Source of the DNA: an uncultured Commensalibacter sp.
Lineage (GTDB): Bacteria; Pseudomonadota; Alphaproteobacteria; Acetobacterales; Acetobacteraceae
Assembly (NCBI GenBank): GCA_946699565.1
Contig: CAMPDW010000004.1
Coordinates: forward strand, 62,001-126,000
Reading direction: 5' to 3'
DNA length: 64,000 nucleotides
Below are positions 10,307 through 19,424 of the stretch, in pieces (position 1 is the stretch's first letter; every line of letters begins with the position of its first letter). The notes under the pieces were generated by a model. That model worked only from the letters and a program-made list of their open reading frames with translations, made no database searches and was not told where the DNA came from. Position numbers and translations under genes: made by a program.

Positions 10307-10612
10307 TTAGATACCTAAATTGTTAAAAAGATTATGTACAGCTGATTTTATGATTTGACCAACACCAGTTGTAACATTGTTTAATGCATCACTCCATTTG
10401 GAATTATTGTTTAAATTATCAATGAATTCACCAATACCATAGCCAATATTAAGAGCTCCAGTTACATAAGAATTTTGTGGTTCTTTTCCTGAAATTTTTT
10501 GGCTTAGATTGTTCATATCACTACCAATATTTGCTCCGATCATAGAACCAAGAGCACTGAAAATTCCAGCTCCTGATACATTGCTAATTTCATTGTTTGT
10601 TAAATTACGCAT
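10307..10612 (-). CDS. Bacteriocin-like small peptide with double-glycine-type leader
   Basis: A 101-residue peptide starting MRNLTNNEISNVSGAG. The MRxLTxxEIxxVSG(G/A) shape is the leader of class II bacteriocin and microcin precursors, which C39-protease ABC exporters cleave after Gly-Gly or Gly-Ala. The part after it, GIFSALGSMIGANIGS, is rich in small residues spaced like a glycine zipper, and the rest is Asn/Gly-rich with short hydrophobic stretches. I chose the ATG at 10612 because AGAGGA sits 7 bp before it; a TTG seven codons upstream is less likely. No immunity protein or exporter gene is adjacent. Export and antibacterial activity are inference from the leader shape. Confidence 0.65.
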   Translation of the reverse strand: MRNLTNNEISNVSGAGIFSALGSMIGANIGSDMNNLSQKISGKEPQNSYVTGALNIGYGIGEFIDNLNNNSKWSDALNNVTTGVGQIIKSAVHNLFNNLGI

Positions 10613-10644
10613 TTTAAATCCTCTAAAATTCAAAAATGAAAATA

Positions 10645-10675
10645 TACGTATTTCATTATGTATTGCGAATACGTA
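10645..10675. repeat. Inverted repeat upstream of the bacteriocin-like gene
   Basis: TACGTATT and AATACGTA form perfect 8-bp arms around 15 nt, ending about 33 bp before the peptide's start codon. The position suits an operator or promoter-overlapping binding site for a dimeric regulator. The rest of the gap up to mnmE (to 11057) is very AT-rich and shows no further gene, RNA or clear promoter. Confidence 0.4.
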
Positions 10676-11057
10676 AATATTTTATATATATTATTATTTT
10701 AAAAGTTAAGCTAATATTTTGGATTAATATTTAAAATTAATTTTTTTTAATTATAACTGACGTTAATTATGGATTATATATTTAATTAAAAGTGTGGTTT
10801 TTATTAAATTATTGGAAAAATTTATAAATTTAATGTTTTCTTTTTGTAACATTAAATTGAATAAAGATTCAATGATGTTAAAATTTGCTTATAATGAATT
10901 TAAAGCAATTTTATTGTTTATTTAAAATACTAAATTCATTATGCGCTTATTTATGGATTCTTTAACGTATTAATTTAAAATTAAAAGTAGTTTTTATGAA
11001 ACTAAACGATTATATATAGCTTGATAGTAGAACGTTAACATTAAGTTATTATATTTT

Positions 11058-12395
11058 ATGACTGAAATTGATCAAATAAATATGAATTCGACTATATTTG
11101 CCTTAGCAACAGCAATAGGTAAAAGTGCTGTTGCGATTGTGCGTGTAAGTGGACCCTTAACCTATTTGATCTTACAAAAAATGTGTAGTCATGTTCCTCA
11201 AGCTCGTTTTGCTTCTGTTCGTAAATTATGGAGGATCCAAGGAGTTCAAAAAGAGTTATTAGATGAAGCTTTAATTATTTGGTTTCCTGGACCTAATAGC
11301 TATACAGGTGAGGATAGTGCAGAGTTTCATCTACATGCGGGTCCGGCTGTTATAGATGCCGTAGCGGATACGCTGGTTTCCTATGGTGCAATACCAGCCC
11401 AAGCAGGTGAATTCACTAAAAGGGCATTTCTAAACGGTCGGATTGACCTTCTACAGGCTGAAGGTATTGCGGATCTTGTTGAAGCGGAAACTCAAGCTCA
11501 ACGAAAACAGGCATTGGAGCAAACAGAGGGTGGCTTAAGTCATCTGTATCAGGGATGGGCAAAGCAGTTACGGGAGGTCTTGGCTTTTCAAGAGGCGCTG
11601 ATTGACTTTCCAGATGAGGATTTGCCGCAAGAAATTGAAGAGAATTTAAAGGTAACAATTCATAATTTGTATGTTGAGATGACTGAACACTTGAATGATC
11701 AGGGGCGCGGTGAACGTTTAAGAAAAGGGTTGGTTTTTGCTATAATGGGGGCTCCAAATGCCGGAAAATCAAGTTTATTGAATTATCTAGTTGATCGCGA
11801 TGCTGCTATTGTTACTGAACAGGCAGGAACAACACGTGATGTTATTGAAGTTAGGATGATATTAGGGGATGTTCCCATAACCTTGGTGGATACGGCTGGC
11901 TTGCGTGAAACAGAAGATTTAATTGAAAAAGAGGGTATAAAGCGAGCATATAGGATTGCTCAAAATGCAGATTATGTTATGTGTTTGACAGATGCTAGGG
12001 ATGAAATATACTACCCTGAATTATATTGTGATTTGTGGGTACGAACGAAAGTTGATTTAAATGTTTCATGTGAAACATTGATGAATTCATCTGATACAAC
12101 TGTTTTTATAAGCGTTAAAACAGGTGAGGGGATGGATAAACTAAGGTTTTTATTAGCCCAAAAAGCTAAAGAATTAACATCTCGTCAAGGACCACCACCT
12201 TTGACAAGGATAAGGCATCGATTGGGCATGACAGAATGTGTTAAACATTTACAAAGAGCGCAAGAAATGGATTGTCCTGAATTACGTGGCGAAGAATTGC
12301 GTTTGGCAATGCAATGTTTGGGACAATTAACGGGGGTTATAGGGGTTGAAGATTTGTTAGATACAATTTTCAGTCAGTTTTGTATCGGTAAATAA
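11058..12395 (+). CDS. mnmE: tRNA modification GTPase MnmE
   Basis: With MnmG, forms the cmnm5/nm5 modification on wobble uridine of tRNAs. The 445 residues show the N-terminal tetrahydrofolate-binding domain (TIFALATAIGKSAVAIVRVSG), a helical domain, the embedded G domain (GAPNAGKSSLLNYL near 230, TTRDVIE, VDTAGLRET) and the C-terminal FCIGK motif with the catalytic cysteine three residues before the end. The G domain looks slightly short between VDTAGLRET and the C-terminal helices. A second in-frame ATG eight codons downstream (MNSTIFAL) may be the real start. First gene of the mnmE-mnmG-rsmG-parA-parB run; a parS-like site lies inside it. Confidence 0.95.
   Translation: MTEIDQINMNSTIFALATAIGKSAVAIVRVSGPLTYLILQKMCSHVPQARFASVRKLWRIQGVQKELLDEALIIWFPGPNSYTGEDSAEFHLHAGPAVIDAVADTLVSYGAIPAQAGEFTKRAFLNGRIDLLQAEGIADLVEAETQAQRKQALEQTEGGLSHLYQGWAKQLREVLAFQEALIDFPDEDLPQEIEENLKVTIHNLYVEMTEHLNDQGRGERLRKGLVFAIMGAPNAGKSSLLNYLVDRDAAIVTEQAGTTRDVIEVRMILGDVPITLVDTAGLRETEDLIEKEGIKRAYRIAQNADYVMCLTDARDEIYYPELYCDLWVRTKVDLNVSCETLMNSSDTTVFISVKTGEGMDKLRFLLAQKAKELTSRQGPPPLTRIRHRLGMTECVKHLQRAQEMDCPELRGEELRLAMQCLGQLTGVIGVEDLLDTIFSQFCIGK
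12062..12077. other. Near-consensus parS site inside mnmE
   Basis: TGTTTCATGTGAAACA differs from the consensus 16-bp parS (TGTTTCACGTGAAACA) at one central base. It lies 2.3 kb before the perfect copy in rsmG and about 3.7 kb before parB. ParB often binds several parS sites around parAB, so it may be a weaker second nucleation site. Confidence 0.55.
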
Positions 12396-12418
12396 AATTG
12401 AATTAAGAAACGTAAAAG

Positions 12419-14311
12419 ATGAATATGAAATATGATGTTATTGTTATCGGGGGTGGACATGCGGGAAGTGAAGCTGCTTCGGCTTCAGCACGTATGGGGG
12501 CGAAGACATTATTATTAACGCATTCGCAGCATACAATTGGGGTTATGTCTTGTAATCCAGCGATTGGAGGGATTGGAAAAGGACATTTAGTTCGCGAAAT
12601 TGATGCTTTTGATGGTATTATGCCTAAGGCAGCAGATCGAGCAGGTATACATTTTAAACTTCTTAATCGATCTAAAGGTCCTGCCGTTCATGGACCAAGA
12701 GTACAAGCTGACCGAATGTTATATCGTGAAGCGATTCAGAATTTATTAAATGAACACGTTAATTTAACGATTATAAAAGGAGCAGTTGCGGATCTTAGTG
12801 TTGATATTCATCATCATATCACAGGTGTTATATGTGAAGATGGGCGAGAATTTTCATCGACAGCTGTAATTTTGACTACAGGAACTTTTTTAAGAGGTGT
12901 TATCCATATTGGTAATAAAAGTAAACCCGCTGGTCGTGTTGGAGATCTACCTGCAACGATTTTAGGAAGTCGATTAGAAGCGTTAGGGCTTCGTATGGGA
13001 CGATTAAAAACGGGAACTCCGCCACGTTTGTTACGTTCTAGTATAGAGATGGATCAATTGACCGAAGATAAAAGTGATGAATGTCCAGATTTTTTTAGTC
13101 GTTTAACTAAGAAACCTTTTAATCCTTTTGTAACATGCCGAATTACTGCAACAACAGCAAAAACACATAAGATTATTAAAGAAAATATCCATACTTCTGC
13201 AGTTTATGGGGGGGCAATAACGGGGAAAGGTCCACGTTATTGTCCATCTATTGAAGATAAAATTGTACGTTTTGCTGATCGGGAAAGGCATCAAATTTTT
13301 ATTGAACCTGAAGCCTTGCCTGAACATGAGGGAGGAGATCTTGTTTATCCTAATGGAATTTCAACAAGTTTGGCTGAAGATGTTCAGGAGCAAATGGTTC
13401 ATTCTATTCCTGGCTTGGAAAAGGCCGTTATTGTAAAGTTGGGTTATGCTGTTGAGTATGATTATATTGACCCAAGATCTCTTAACCCAACTTTAGAGTT
13501 GCCTAATTATCCAGGTTTATTTCTTGCGGGTCAGATTAATGGAACTACAGGATATGAAGAAGCAGCGGCGCAAGGATTGATTGCCGGTATCAATGCTGCG
13601 CGTTATGCTTCAGACTCGGATCAAGTTATTATAGATCGTAGCCAGGGTTATATAGGTGTTATGATAGATGATTTGACAACTCAAGGAGTAACTGAACCTT
13701 ACCGCATGTTTACTTCTCGTGCTGAATATCGTCTTACATTGCGGGCTGATAATGCTGATATACGCTTAACACCGTTGGCAGAAAAACTTGGTTGTGTTGG
13801 TTCAGAACGGTTGGCTTTATATCATCAGGATATTCAACAAATAAACGAATATATGCAAAAAGTAAAAGAAGAAAAATTCTTGCCTAAAACATTGAATGAA
13901 TATGGTATGCAGATTTCTTCAGATGGACGCTGGCGTTCGTTCAATGAGATTCTTGCTTTGTCCCCGGATAATTCAGTTATTGGAAAATTTGCACCATGGT
14001 TTTGCGAGTTATCCAAACGTGTTCAAAATTATATTCGAATAGAAGCACGGTATGAGGGATACTTGGTTCGACAGGCAAGAGAAATAAGGCAGCTTGATCA
14101 AGAATCAAAAATCACACTTCCTCCAAATATCGATTATAGACAAATAGGAGGATTGAGTCGTGAAATGCAGGAGCGTTTGGAAGCAGTACGTCCGATTTCA
14201 TTTAGTGCGGCACAAAGAATTCCTGGAATAACACCATCAGCATTAATGGCAATTTTGGCTTATATTCGAAGTTCTGGAAAAGGGAAAAAGGATATTACTT
14301 GTGGTTCCTGA
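12419..14311 (+). CDS. mnmG: tRNA uridine 5-carboxymethylaminomethyl modification enzyme MnmG
   Basis: FAD- and NADH-dependent partner of MnmE in wobble-uridine modification. The 630 residues open with the FAD-binding motif [22 protein letters not shown], followed by the GidA signature [21 protein letters not shown] near residue 42-62 and [15 protein letters not shown], plus the [19 protein letters not shown] signature near residue 365. The C-terminal helical domain is complete. Length matches the family. It starts 23 bp after mnmE and its TGA overlaps the GTG start of rsmG. Confidence 0.97.
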   Translation: MNMKYDVIVIGGGHAGSEAASASARMGAKTLLLTHSQHTIGVMSCNPAIGGIGKGHLVREIDAFDGIMPKAADRAGIHFKLLNRSKGPAVHGPRVQADRMLYREAIQNLLNEHVNLTIIKGAVADLSVDIHHHITGVICEDGREFSSTAVILTTGTFLRGVIHIGNKSKPAGRVGDLPATILGSRLEALGLRMGRLKTGTPPRLLRSSIEMDQLTEDKSDECPDFFSRLTKKPFNPFVTCRITATTAKTHKIIKENIHTSAVYGGAITGKGPRYCPSIEDKIVRFADRERHQIFIEPEALPEHEGGDLVYPNGISTSLAEDVQEQMVHSIPGLEKAVIVKLGYAVEYDYIDPRSLNPTLELPNYPGLFLAGQINGTTGYEEAAAQGLIAGINAARYASDSDQVIIDRSQGYIGVMIDDLTTQGVTEPYRMFTSRAEYRLTLRADNADIRLTPLAEKLGCVGSERLALYHQDIQQINEYMQKVKEEKFLPKTLNEYGMQISSDGRWRSFNEILALSPDNSVIGKFAPWFCELSKRVQNYIRIEARYEGYLVRQAREIRQLDQESKITLPPNIDYRQIGGLSREMQERLEAVRPISFSAAQRIPGITPSALMAILAYIRSSGKGKKDITCGS

Positions 14312-14921
14312 TGATCAAATAAACAAGTATCCTTTTCTTGAAAATGTTTCACGTGAAACATATGAAAAGTTAAAAATTTATATAGCTTTACTGAGACAAT
14401 GGAACAAAAAAATTAATCTTGTTTCAGATCAGGATATGGAACAAGTTTGGCAACGTCATGTTAAGGATAGCCTTCAATTAATTCGTTATCTTAAACCTTC
14501 TTTTCAATCCATTGCAGATTTTGGTTCAGGAGGGGGGTTTCCAGGTTTGGTGTTGGCTTTATCAACAGAAATTCGGATAACTTTGATTGAATCAGATCTA
14601 CGGAAATCAATTTTCTTGCGTGAGGTTTTGAGACAAACGCAAACTCAGGCTACGGTTTTATGTCAAAGAATTGAGTCTGTAAAAAGTCTCAAGGTTGATG
14701 TTATTACAGCTAGAGCACTGACCTCTTTAAGTCAATTATTACTATTTTCTCAATGTAAGTTAAATAAAAAGGGTTATTGTTTATTTTTAAAAGGAAAATC
14801 AATTCAGTCTGAAATTGAGGAGGCTCAGAAAAAATGGGATTTTAACTTTGAACTTTTTCAAAGTCAGACTAATCCTGATGGACAAATAATTAAAATTAAT
14901 CATTTTGAATATATTGAATAA
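14301..14921 (+). CDS. rsmG: 16S rRNA (guanine527-N7)-methyltransferase RsmG
   Basis: SAM-dependent methylation of G527 in 16S rRNA. The 206 residues show the family start [28 protein letters not shown], the SAM loop [16 protein letters not shown] near residues 73-88, and the [11 protein letters not shown] motif. Translation starts at GTG overlapping the last 11 bp of mnmG, which implies coupling. The VSRET codons contain a perfect parS site, a known coincidence in many bacteria. Its stop lies 7 bp before the parA start. Confidence 0.95.
   Translation: MVPDDQINKYPFLENVSRETYEKLKIYIALLRQWNKKINLVSDQDMEQVWQRHVKDSLQLIRYLKPSFQSIADFGSGGGFPGLVLALSTEIRITLIESDLRKSIFLREVLRQTQTQATVLCQRIESVKSLKVDVITARALTSLSQLLLFSQCKLNKKGYCLFLKGKSIQSEIEEAQKKWDFNFELFQSQTNPDGQIIKINHFEYIE
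14345..14360. other. Perfect parS centromere site inside rsmG
   Basis: The sequence TGTTTCACGTGAAACA is the full consensus 16-bp palindrome bound by chromosomal ParB. It lies about 600 bp before parA and marks this part of the chromosome as close to the replication origin. Confidence 0.92.
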
Positions 14922-14928
14922 AAGGGTA

Positions 14929-15711
14929 ATGAATAGAATGAAATCCAAAACTACGTATATTTTGGCTATTGCTAATCAAAAAGGTGGTGTAGGAAAAACC
15001 ACAACAGCAATTAATTTGGCAACTGTATTGGCAGAGAAAAAGAAAGTTTTACTTATAGATTTGGATTCTCAAGGAAATAGTTCGACAGCTTTGGGTGTTG
15101 AATATAATGATCGAAAAAAAGGAACCTACCATTTATTGCTTCAAGGTAAAGTTGAGAAGGGCATAGTTAAAACAACCTTTGTTTCAGGATTATCATTGAT
15201 TACAGCAGATGGCAATTTGGCTGCGGCAGAACTTGAATTTATTGATGTGCCTGAAAGAGAATTTTGTCTTAAAAAGGCATTACATCCTTTTATAGGCCAT
15301 TATGATTATATCTTTATAGATTGCCCGCCAAGTTTAGGATTGCTTACAATTAACGCTCTAACTGCCGCTAATGGTGTGATCGTTCCTTTGCAATGTGAAT
15401 TTCTAGCTTTGGAAGGAATCAGTCATTTGGCTAAAACTGTTCATCAATTACAAAAAACGATTAATCCAGATTTGGATATTAAAGCTATAGTTTTAACTAT
15501 GTATGATAAACGTAATCGGCTTTCAGAATTGGTGGCAGAAGATACAAGAAATTACTTTGGTGATAAAGTTTGTGAAACGGTTATCCCACGTAATATACGT
15601 ATTTCTGAAGCTCAAAGTTATGGTAAACCCATTACTTTGTATGATCGAAGGTCTACAGGAGCACAAGCTTATATAAAATTAGCTAAAGAATTAAATCGTC
15701 GATTTGCTTAA
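14929..15711 (+). CDS. parA: Chromosome partitioning ATPase ParA (Soj)
   Basis: Walker-type ATPase that moves ParB-parS complexes. The deviant Walker A motif AIANQKGGVGKTTTAINLA is near the N-terminus, the A-prime/B motifs are KVLLIDLDSQGNSS and YIFIDCPPSLG. An AAAGGG ribosome site lies 3 bp before the ATG chosen and 12 bp before a second in-frame ATG (MKSKTTYIL), so the start is uncertain by three codons. About 260 residues, normal for chromosomal ParA. Followed after 17 bp by parB. Confidence 0.95.
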   Translation: MNRMKSKTTYILAIANQKGGVGKTTTAINLATVLAEKKKVLLIDLDSQGNSSTALGVEYNDRKKGTYHLLLQGKVEKGIVKTTFVSGLSLITADGNLAAAELEFIDVPEREFCLKKALHPFIGHYDYIFIDCPPSLGLLTINALTAANGVIVPLQCEFLALEGISHLAKTVHQLQKTINPDLDIKAIVLTMYDKRNRLSELVAEDTRNYFGDKVCETVIPRNIRISEAQSYGKPITLYDRRSTGAQAYIKLAKELNRRFA

Positions 15712-15728
15712 TATTGAGGTATGAAGCT

Positions 15729-16652
15729 ATGAAAAGTAATAAGAAGGAGCAAAATAAAATACGATTAGGACGTGGACTTGCTGCTTTGTTGGGGAATACA
15801 ATTCAGAATACTACGTATAATGAAATTCCTGTAAAATCGCAGGAAGACTTTTCAGAGTTAAACTTGCAGAATATGGCCATTGATTTGATTGAACCTAGTC
15901 CTTATCAGCCTCGACAAGCGATGAAGCCAGAAGCTTTGCAAGAGCTTGCTGAATCAATACGACGTCATGGTATATTACAACCGTTATTGGTTAAAGAGAA
16001 AAAAGATCAAAAAGGATATTATCAGCTTATTGCTGGTGAACGACGTTGGCGTGCAGCTCAATTGGCAATGATGGATAAGGTTCCTGTTCGGATTTGTACT
16101 TTTTCTGATACTGATGCAATGGCGGTTGCATTGGTTGAGAATTTACAACGTACAGATTTAAATATTATTGAAGAGGCGGAAGGATTTTCAAGATTGTTAA
16201 ATGAGTTTGAATTAACCCAAAATGAATTATCTTTAATTGTTGGGAAATCACGTTCGCATATTTCAAATATTATACGCCTTTTAAATTTGCCTAGTGAAGT
16301 AAGGGAATATTTGAAGAACGGTTTATTAACTTTAGGTCATGCACGTGCATTATTGATGCATCCAGATCCCATACAGACAGCAACAGAAATTATTAAACAT
16401 GATTTAACTGTAAGACAGGCTGAGGCTTTGGTTAAAAAAGCTAAAGAAAATAATAATAATAATAATAATAAAGTTATTGAATCCAAAAAAAATTCAATTA
16501 ATCCAGAAATAACTTTATTAGAAAAAGATTTAAGAGGTAAGCTTGGATTAAATATTAAAATACACTTTGATGGCAAGGGCGGGTCATTAAAGATATTTTA
16601 TAAATCTCTTGAACAATTTGATGAGATTATGGCTTTATTAAAAAATGAATAA
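15729..16652 (+). CDS. parB: Chromosome partitioning protein ParB (Spo0J)
   Basis: Binds and spreads from parS using CTP. The 307 residues include the N-terminal segment LGRGLAALLG, the CTP-binding ParB/Srx domain with IEPSPYQPRQ, ESIRRHGILQPLLV and AGERRWRAA, the GLVENLQRTDLN-type motif (here ALVENLQRTDLNIIEEAEGF), a helix-turn-helix (LSLIVGKSRSHISNIIRLLNLP), and a C-terminal dimerisation domain. The start is set by TGAGGT 8 bp before the ATG. A run of seven AAT codons encodes a poly-Asn stretch in the linker before the dimerisation domain. Its own parS sites are in rsmG and mnmE upstream. Confidence 0.96.
   Translation: MKSNKKEQNKIRLGRGLAALLGNTIQNTTYNEIPVKSQEDFSELNLQNMAIDLIEPSPYQPRQAMKPEALQELAESIRRHGILQPLLVKEKKDQKGYYQLIAGERRWRAAQLAMMDKVPVRICTFSDTDAMAVALVENLQRTDLNIIEEAEGFSRLLNEFELTQNELSLIVGKSRSHISNIIRLLNLPSEVREYLKNGLLTLGHARALLMHPDPIQTATEIIKHDLTVRQAEALVKKAKENNNNNNNKVIESKKNSINPEITLLEKDLRGKLGLNIKIHFDGKGGSLKIFYKSLEQFDEIMALLKNE
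16449..16469 (+). repeat. (AAT)7 microsatellite in the parB linker
   Basis: Seven perfect AAT units encode seven asparagines between the helix-turn-helix domain and the C-terminal domain of ParB. Changes in copy number would keep the frame and only alter linker length. Confidence 0.9.
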
Positions 16653-16698
16653 TTTAGAAATTCATATTTTATTTGCAATTTTTATTTAGAATAAAAAT

Positions 16699-16726
16699 TG
16701 CCGCTTATTGTTAAAAATAAGCGGCA
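16699..16726 (-). terminator. Intrinsic terminator for the AlgE-type porin gene
   Basis: A perfect 11-bp stem (TGCCGCTTATT with AATAAGCGGCA) closes a 6-nt loop, and on the reverse strand it is followed by a T-run. It lies 32 bp after the porin stop codon. On the forward strand it also follows parB by about 46 bp but lacks a T-run there. Confidence 0.75.
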
Positions 16727-16758
16727 TATAGTAATTAATATAGAATGAAAGTAAAATG

Positions 16759-18462
16759 TCAGAATCGAAAGTCCAGTGTTTCCATAAGGAAAGCACTGTT
16801 AGCACCTCCAGCCTTTTTAATGGATCTTGAAGCTAAAACGCCTGCAAAATCACCAGTTAAAATAAGATGATGGGCTATAGCGTAAGCGAGAGTAAGCTGT
16901 GGAATTGCACCAACGAATCCACCAGAAAAGTTGTCACGCAATGGGTAATTAAATCCAACACCATAAATAGTATCATTGGTATTTGCTCGCCAAATGACTG
17001 GTGCATGTAATTTGACAAGGGATTTTTTTGTTGGATTATAAGTAATTAAAGGGCCTGTACTAACTGTATTGGAAGTGGCTAAATATAAAGTCATATCTTG
17101 ATAATTCGCAGTGGTAAAATAAGGTACGGCATAATTTCTAACCGCCCCATGATCTTTTTTATAATTTCCTCCTGAAAAATAATCACTTTGAAGACCTAAA
17201 GAAAGATTACCGGGAAGGTTTTTAAAGTTATAGGCAAAAATAGCATTAAAGGCAAAAGCACGTACGGGCCGATTTTTGGTGTTTGGATCAGCCGGACGGA
17301 ATACACCTCCTTGATAAATACCTGTTAAATCAACTTTAAGGTTTCCTAAATTTCCACTAAATTCACCGCCAATATTATCTCTTCTTGTGGAACCTTTTAT
17401 ATATTTTCCAGCTACAGGTGTTGGTAATGCTGCTGCAGCGCTATTATAAAGATAGCCAATATAAAAAATGTCTAAAAAAAACTGGCTGTTTATATTTTGT
17501 ACTTTGAAATTGGGAAGAGCGTAGCTTGCAAGACCTCCAAACATTCTTGCATTATAGCTTGGTCCAGCACCGAAAACATGATCTTTTGAAAAATTAGTTT
17601 GCCAGAAATTAAAAATATCAATTCTGAATTTTTTCCAGAATGCATATCCTCGAAAGCCATCCCAGCTATATCGAATATTCGTTAGTTCACGGGCAGACGT
17701 CATAGAAAGAGGAGTATCAACAAAATATTGCCGTCCGCCTATGGCCCCCATTTTTGCGCCGAGAAGATCACCTTTTATTTCAAGGAAACCCTGTTGCATA
17801 TCTAGACGTTTACGTTGGAAACCTGTTTGATAACCAAAAGTGTTACTTCCTCCAGCAATACCATTGATGAGTTCAGCATATGCTCTTACATGTGAACCAA
17901 CATGAAAATCAGCACCATAGACACTGCGGACTAATAGGCGGTTAGCATTTGTTTTTACATTAAATCCCATATTAGGTTTGCTGTCAAAAACATAACGAAG
18001 ACGCTCATTACCATTTAAACTAAGCCAGATATCACCAGAACTATTAAGAGGGATATATTTTAGACGATTAAACCAATCATCATTTTTATGAGGGTCATTA
18101 CATAATCCACTCCAATCTTCAACCCATCGTGCTTGTGCATAAGGAGCATATTTACCAAAAGCAAACCATGAATAATTACCAACAGGTCCAAAACCACTAT
18201 GGCTATTGAATACACCCCAATTTGGATGTCGTGTATTGCCATATTTACCAGAAGCCGTCACAATTTGTGAACAATTTCTATTAATCATATTTGAATTATT
18301 AGCAATAGTTGAAGCTAATTGATTAAAAGTTGATGGGGTAGTCGGTAATAGAGTTTGTTTTGTTTGATCTTGAGCGTAAGCATGTATAGAACTTAAAAGA
18401 AGTATAATTGAAGTAATTCGATTAACTACTTTTAAACTAGTATGAAAAAATAATTTATTCAT
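16759..18462 (-). CDS. AlgE-type outer-membrane porin (alginate export family)
   Basis: Predicted outer-membrane beta barrel of 567 residues. An N-terminal signal peptide ends near residue 30 (hydrophobic run then AYAQDQ). The ERLRYVFDSKPNMGF and RLLVRSVYGADFHVGSHVRAYAEL segments and the terminal phenylalanine (LDFRF) fit the alginate-export/AlgE-like family, whose members in Acetobacteraceae are not tied to alginate. The substrate cannot be told; its place at the edge of a nitrate and molybdenum gene block allows, but does not show, a role in anion passage. Single leftward gene with its own terminator, convergent with parB. Confidence 0.75.
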   Translation of the reverse strand: MNKLFFHTSLKVVNRITSIILLLSSIHAYAQDQTKQTLLPTTPSTFNQLASTIANNSNMINRNCSQIVTASGKYGNTRHPNWGVFNSHSGFGPVGNYSWFAFGKYAPYAQARWVEDWSGLCNDPHKNDDWFNRLKYIPLNSSGDIWLSLNGNERLRYVFDSKPNMGFNVKTNANRLLVRSVYGADFHVGSHVRAYAELINGIAGGSNTFGYQTGFQRKRLDMQQGFLEIKGDLLGAKMGAIGGRQYFVDTPLSMTSARELTNIRYSWDGFRGYAFWKKFRIDIFNFWQTNFSKDHVFGAGPSYNARMFGGLASYALPNFKVQNINSQFFLDIFYIGYLYNSAAAALPTPVAGKYIKGSTRRDNIGGEFSGNLGNLKVDLTGIYQGGVFRPADPNTKNRPVRAFAFNAIFAYNFKNLPGNLSLGLQSDYFSGGNYKKDHGAVRNYAVPYFTTANYQDMTLYLATSNTVSTGPLITYNPTKKSLVKLHAPVIWRANTNDTIYGVGFNYPLRDNFSGGFVGAIPQLTLAYAIAHHLILTGDFAGVLASRSIKKAGGANSAFLMETLDFRF

Positions 18463-18666
18463 AGTTCATCATTCTTACTAATATTATTGTTTTATGTATT
18501 AATAGTATTATTTAGTGAGTCAAATTAATATTAGACCTTTGGTTAATATTAATTTTATTATTGATAAGCCTATATAACTTCTACTGAATATTAAAATGCT
18601 AGTCTAAAGTACAGTATATATTTTGTGTTACTAGAGTTATATATAATTATTATTTAGGTGTTAAAA

Positions 18667-19419
18667 ATGATAAATCAAGATCAATTAATTCGATATAGTC
18701 GCCAAATTTTATTGTCGCAGATTGATTTAAAAGGACAAGAACGATTATTAGAAAGTAAAGCTATTATTCTTGGCTGTGGGGGATTAGGATGTGCTGCCAT
18801 TCCAATTTTGGCGTCATCAGGGGTAGGTCATCTTATGTTGGTTGATGATGATTGCGTTGATTTATCTAATTTACAAAGACAAACCTACTATACCTGTAAT
18901 GATATTGGTAAATTAAAAGTTCAAGCAATGTCAGAATTTATTAATCAACAAAATAAAGATGTAAAGATTGATACAATAAATCATCGTCTTTCTGAAGATG
19001 AATTATGTTCATTAATAGATAATTATGATGTAATTCTGGATTGTAGTGATAATTATAAAACACGCTTAATGACGAATAGAGCTGCTTTTATAAAAAAAGT
19101 TCCTTTAATATTTGCGTCTGCAATACGATTTGAAGGACAGTTAAGTGTATTTGATGCTAATAAGCCTAATTCACCCTGTTATGCCTGTTTATTTAATAGT
19201 GATGATGAAATAGAACAAGATAATTGTTCATTCACAGGTGTGTTTTCCCCGTTGGTAAGTACAGTCGGTGCTATGCAAGCCTCGGAAGCATTAAAAATTA
19301 TGGCTGGAATTGGTGAATCTGCAATTGGTAAATTGCTGCATTATAATGCTTTGAATTTTTCTTTTTATTCAATCAAATATGACCGTAACCCTTGTTGTAA
19401 AATATGTGGTAATTCTTAA
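18667..19419 (+). CDS. moeB: Molybdopterin-synthase adenylyltransferase (ThiF/MoeB family)
   Basis: Activates the C-terminal glycine of MoaD by adenylation so that it can receive sulfur for molybdopterin. The ThiF fold shows RYSRQILL at the start, the ATP loop GCGGLGCAAIPILASSG near residue 38, DDDCVDLSNLQRQ, and the zinc cysteine pairs CYAC and CCKIC. About 250 residues, no rhodanese domain. A ThiF role in thiamine synthesis is the alternative; MoeB is preferred because moaD, moaE and the other Moco genes lie in the same block. TAGGTG precedes the ATG; an upstream GTG is possible. Ends 5 bp from convergent narL. Confidence 0.85.
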   Translation: MINQDQLIRYSRQILLSQIDLKGQERLLESKAIILGCGGLGCAAIPILASSGVGHLMLVDDDCVDLSNLQRQTYYTCNDIGKLKVQAMSEFINQQNKDVKIDTINHRLSEDELCSLIDNYDVILDCSDNYKTRLMTNRAAFIKKVPLIFASAIRFEGQLSVFDANKPNSPCYACLFNSDDEIEQDNCSFTGVFSPLVSTVGAMQASEALKIMAGIGESAIGKLLHYNALNFSFYSIKYDRNPCCKICGNS

Positions 19420-19424
19420 TAGAA

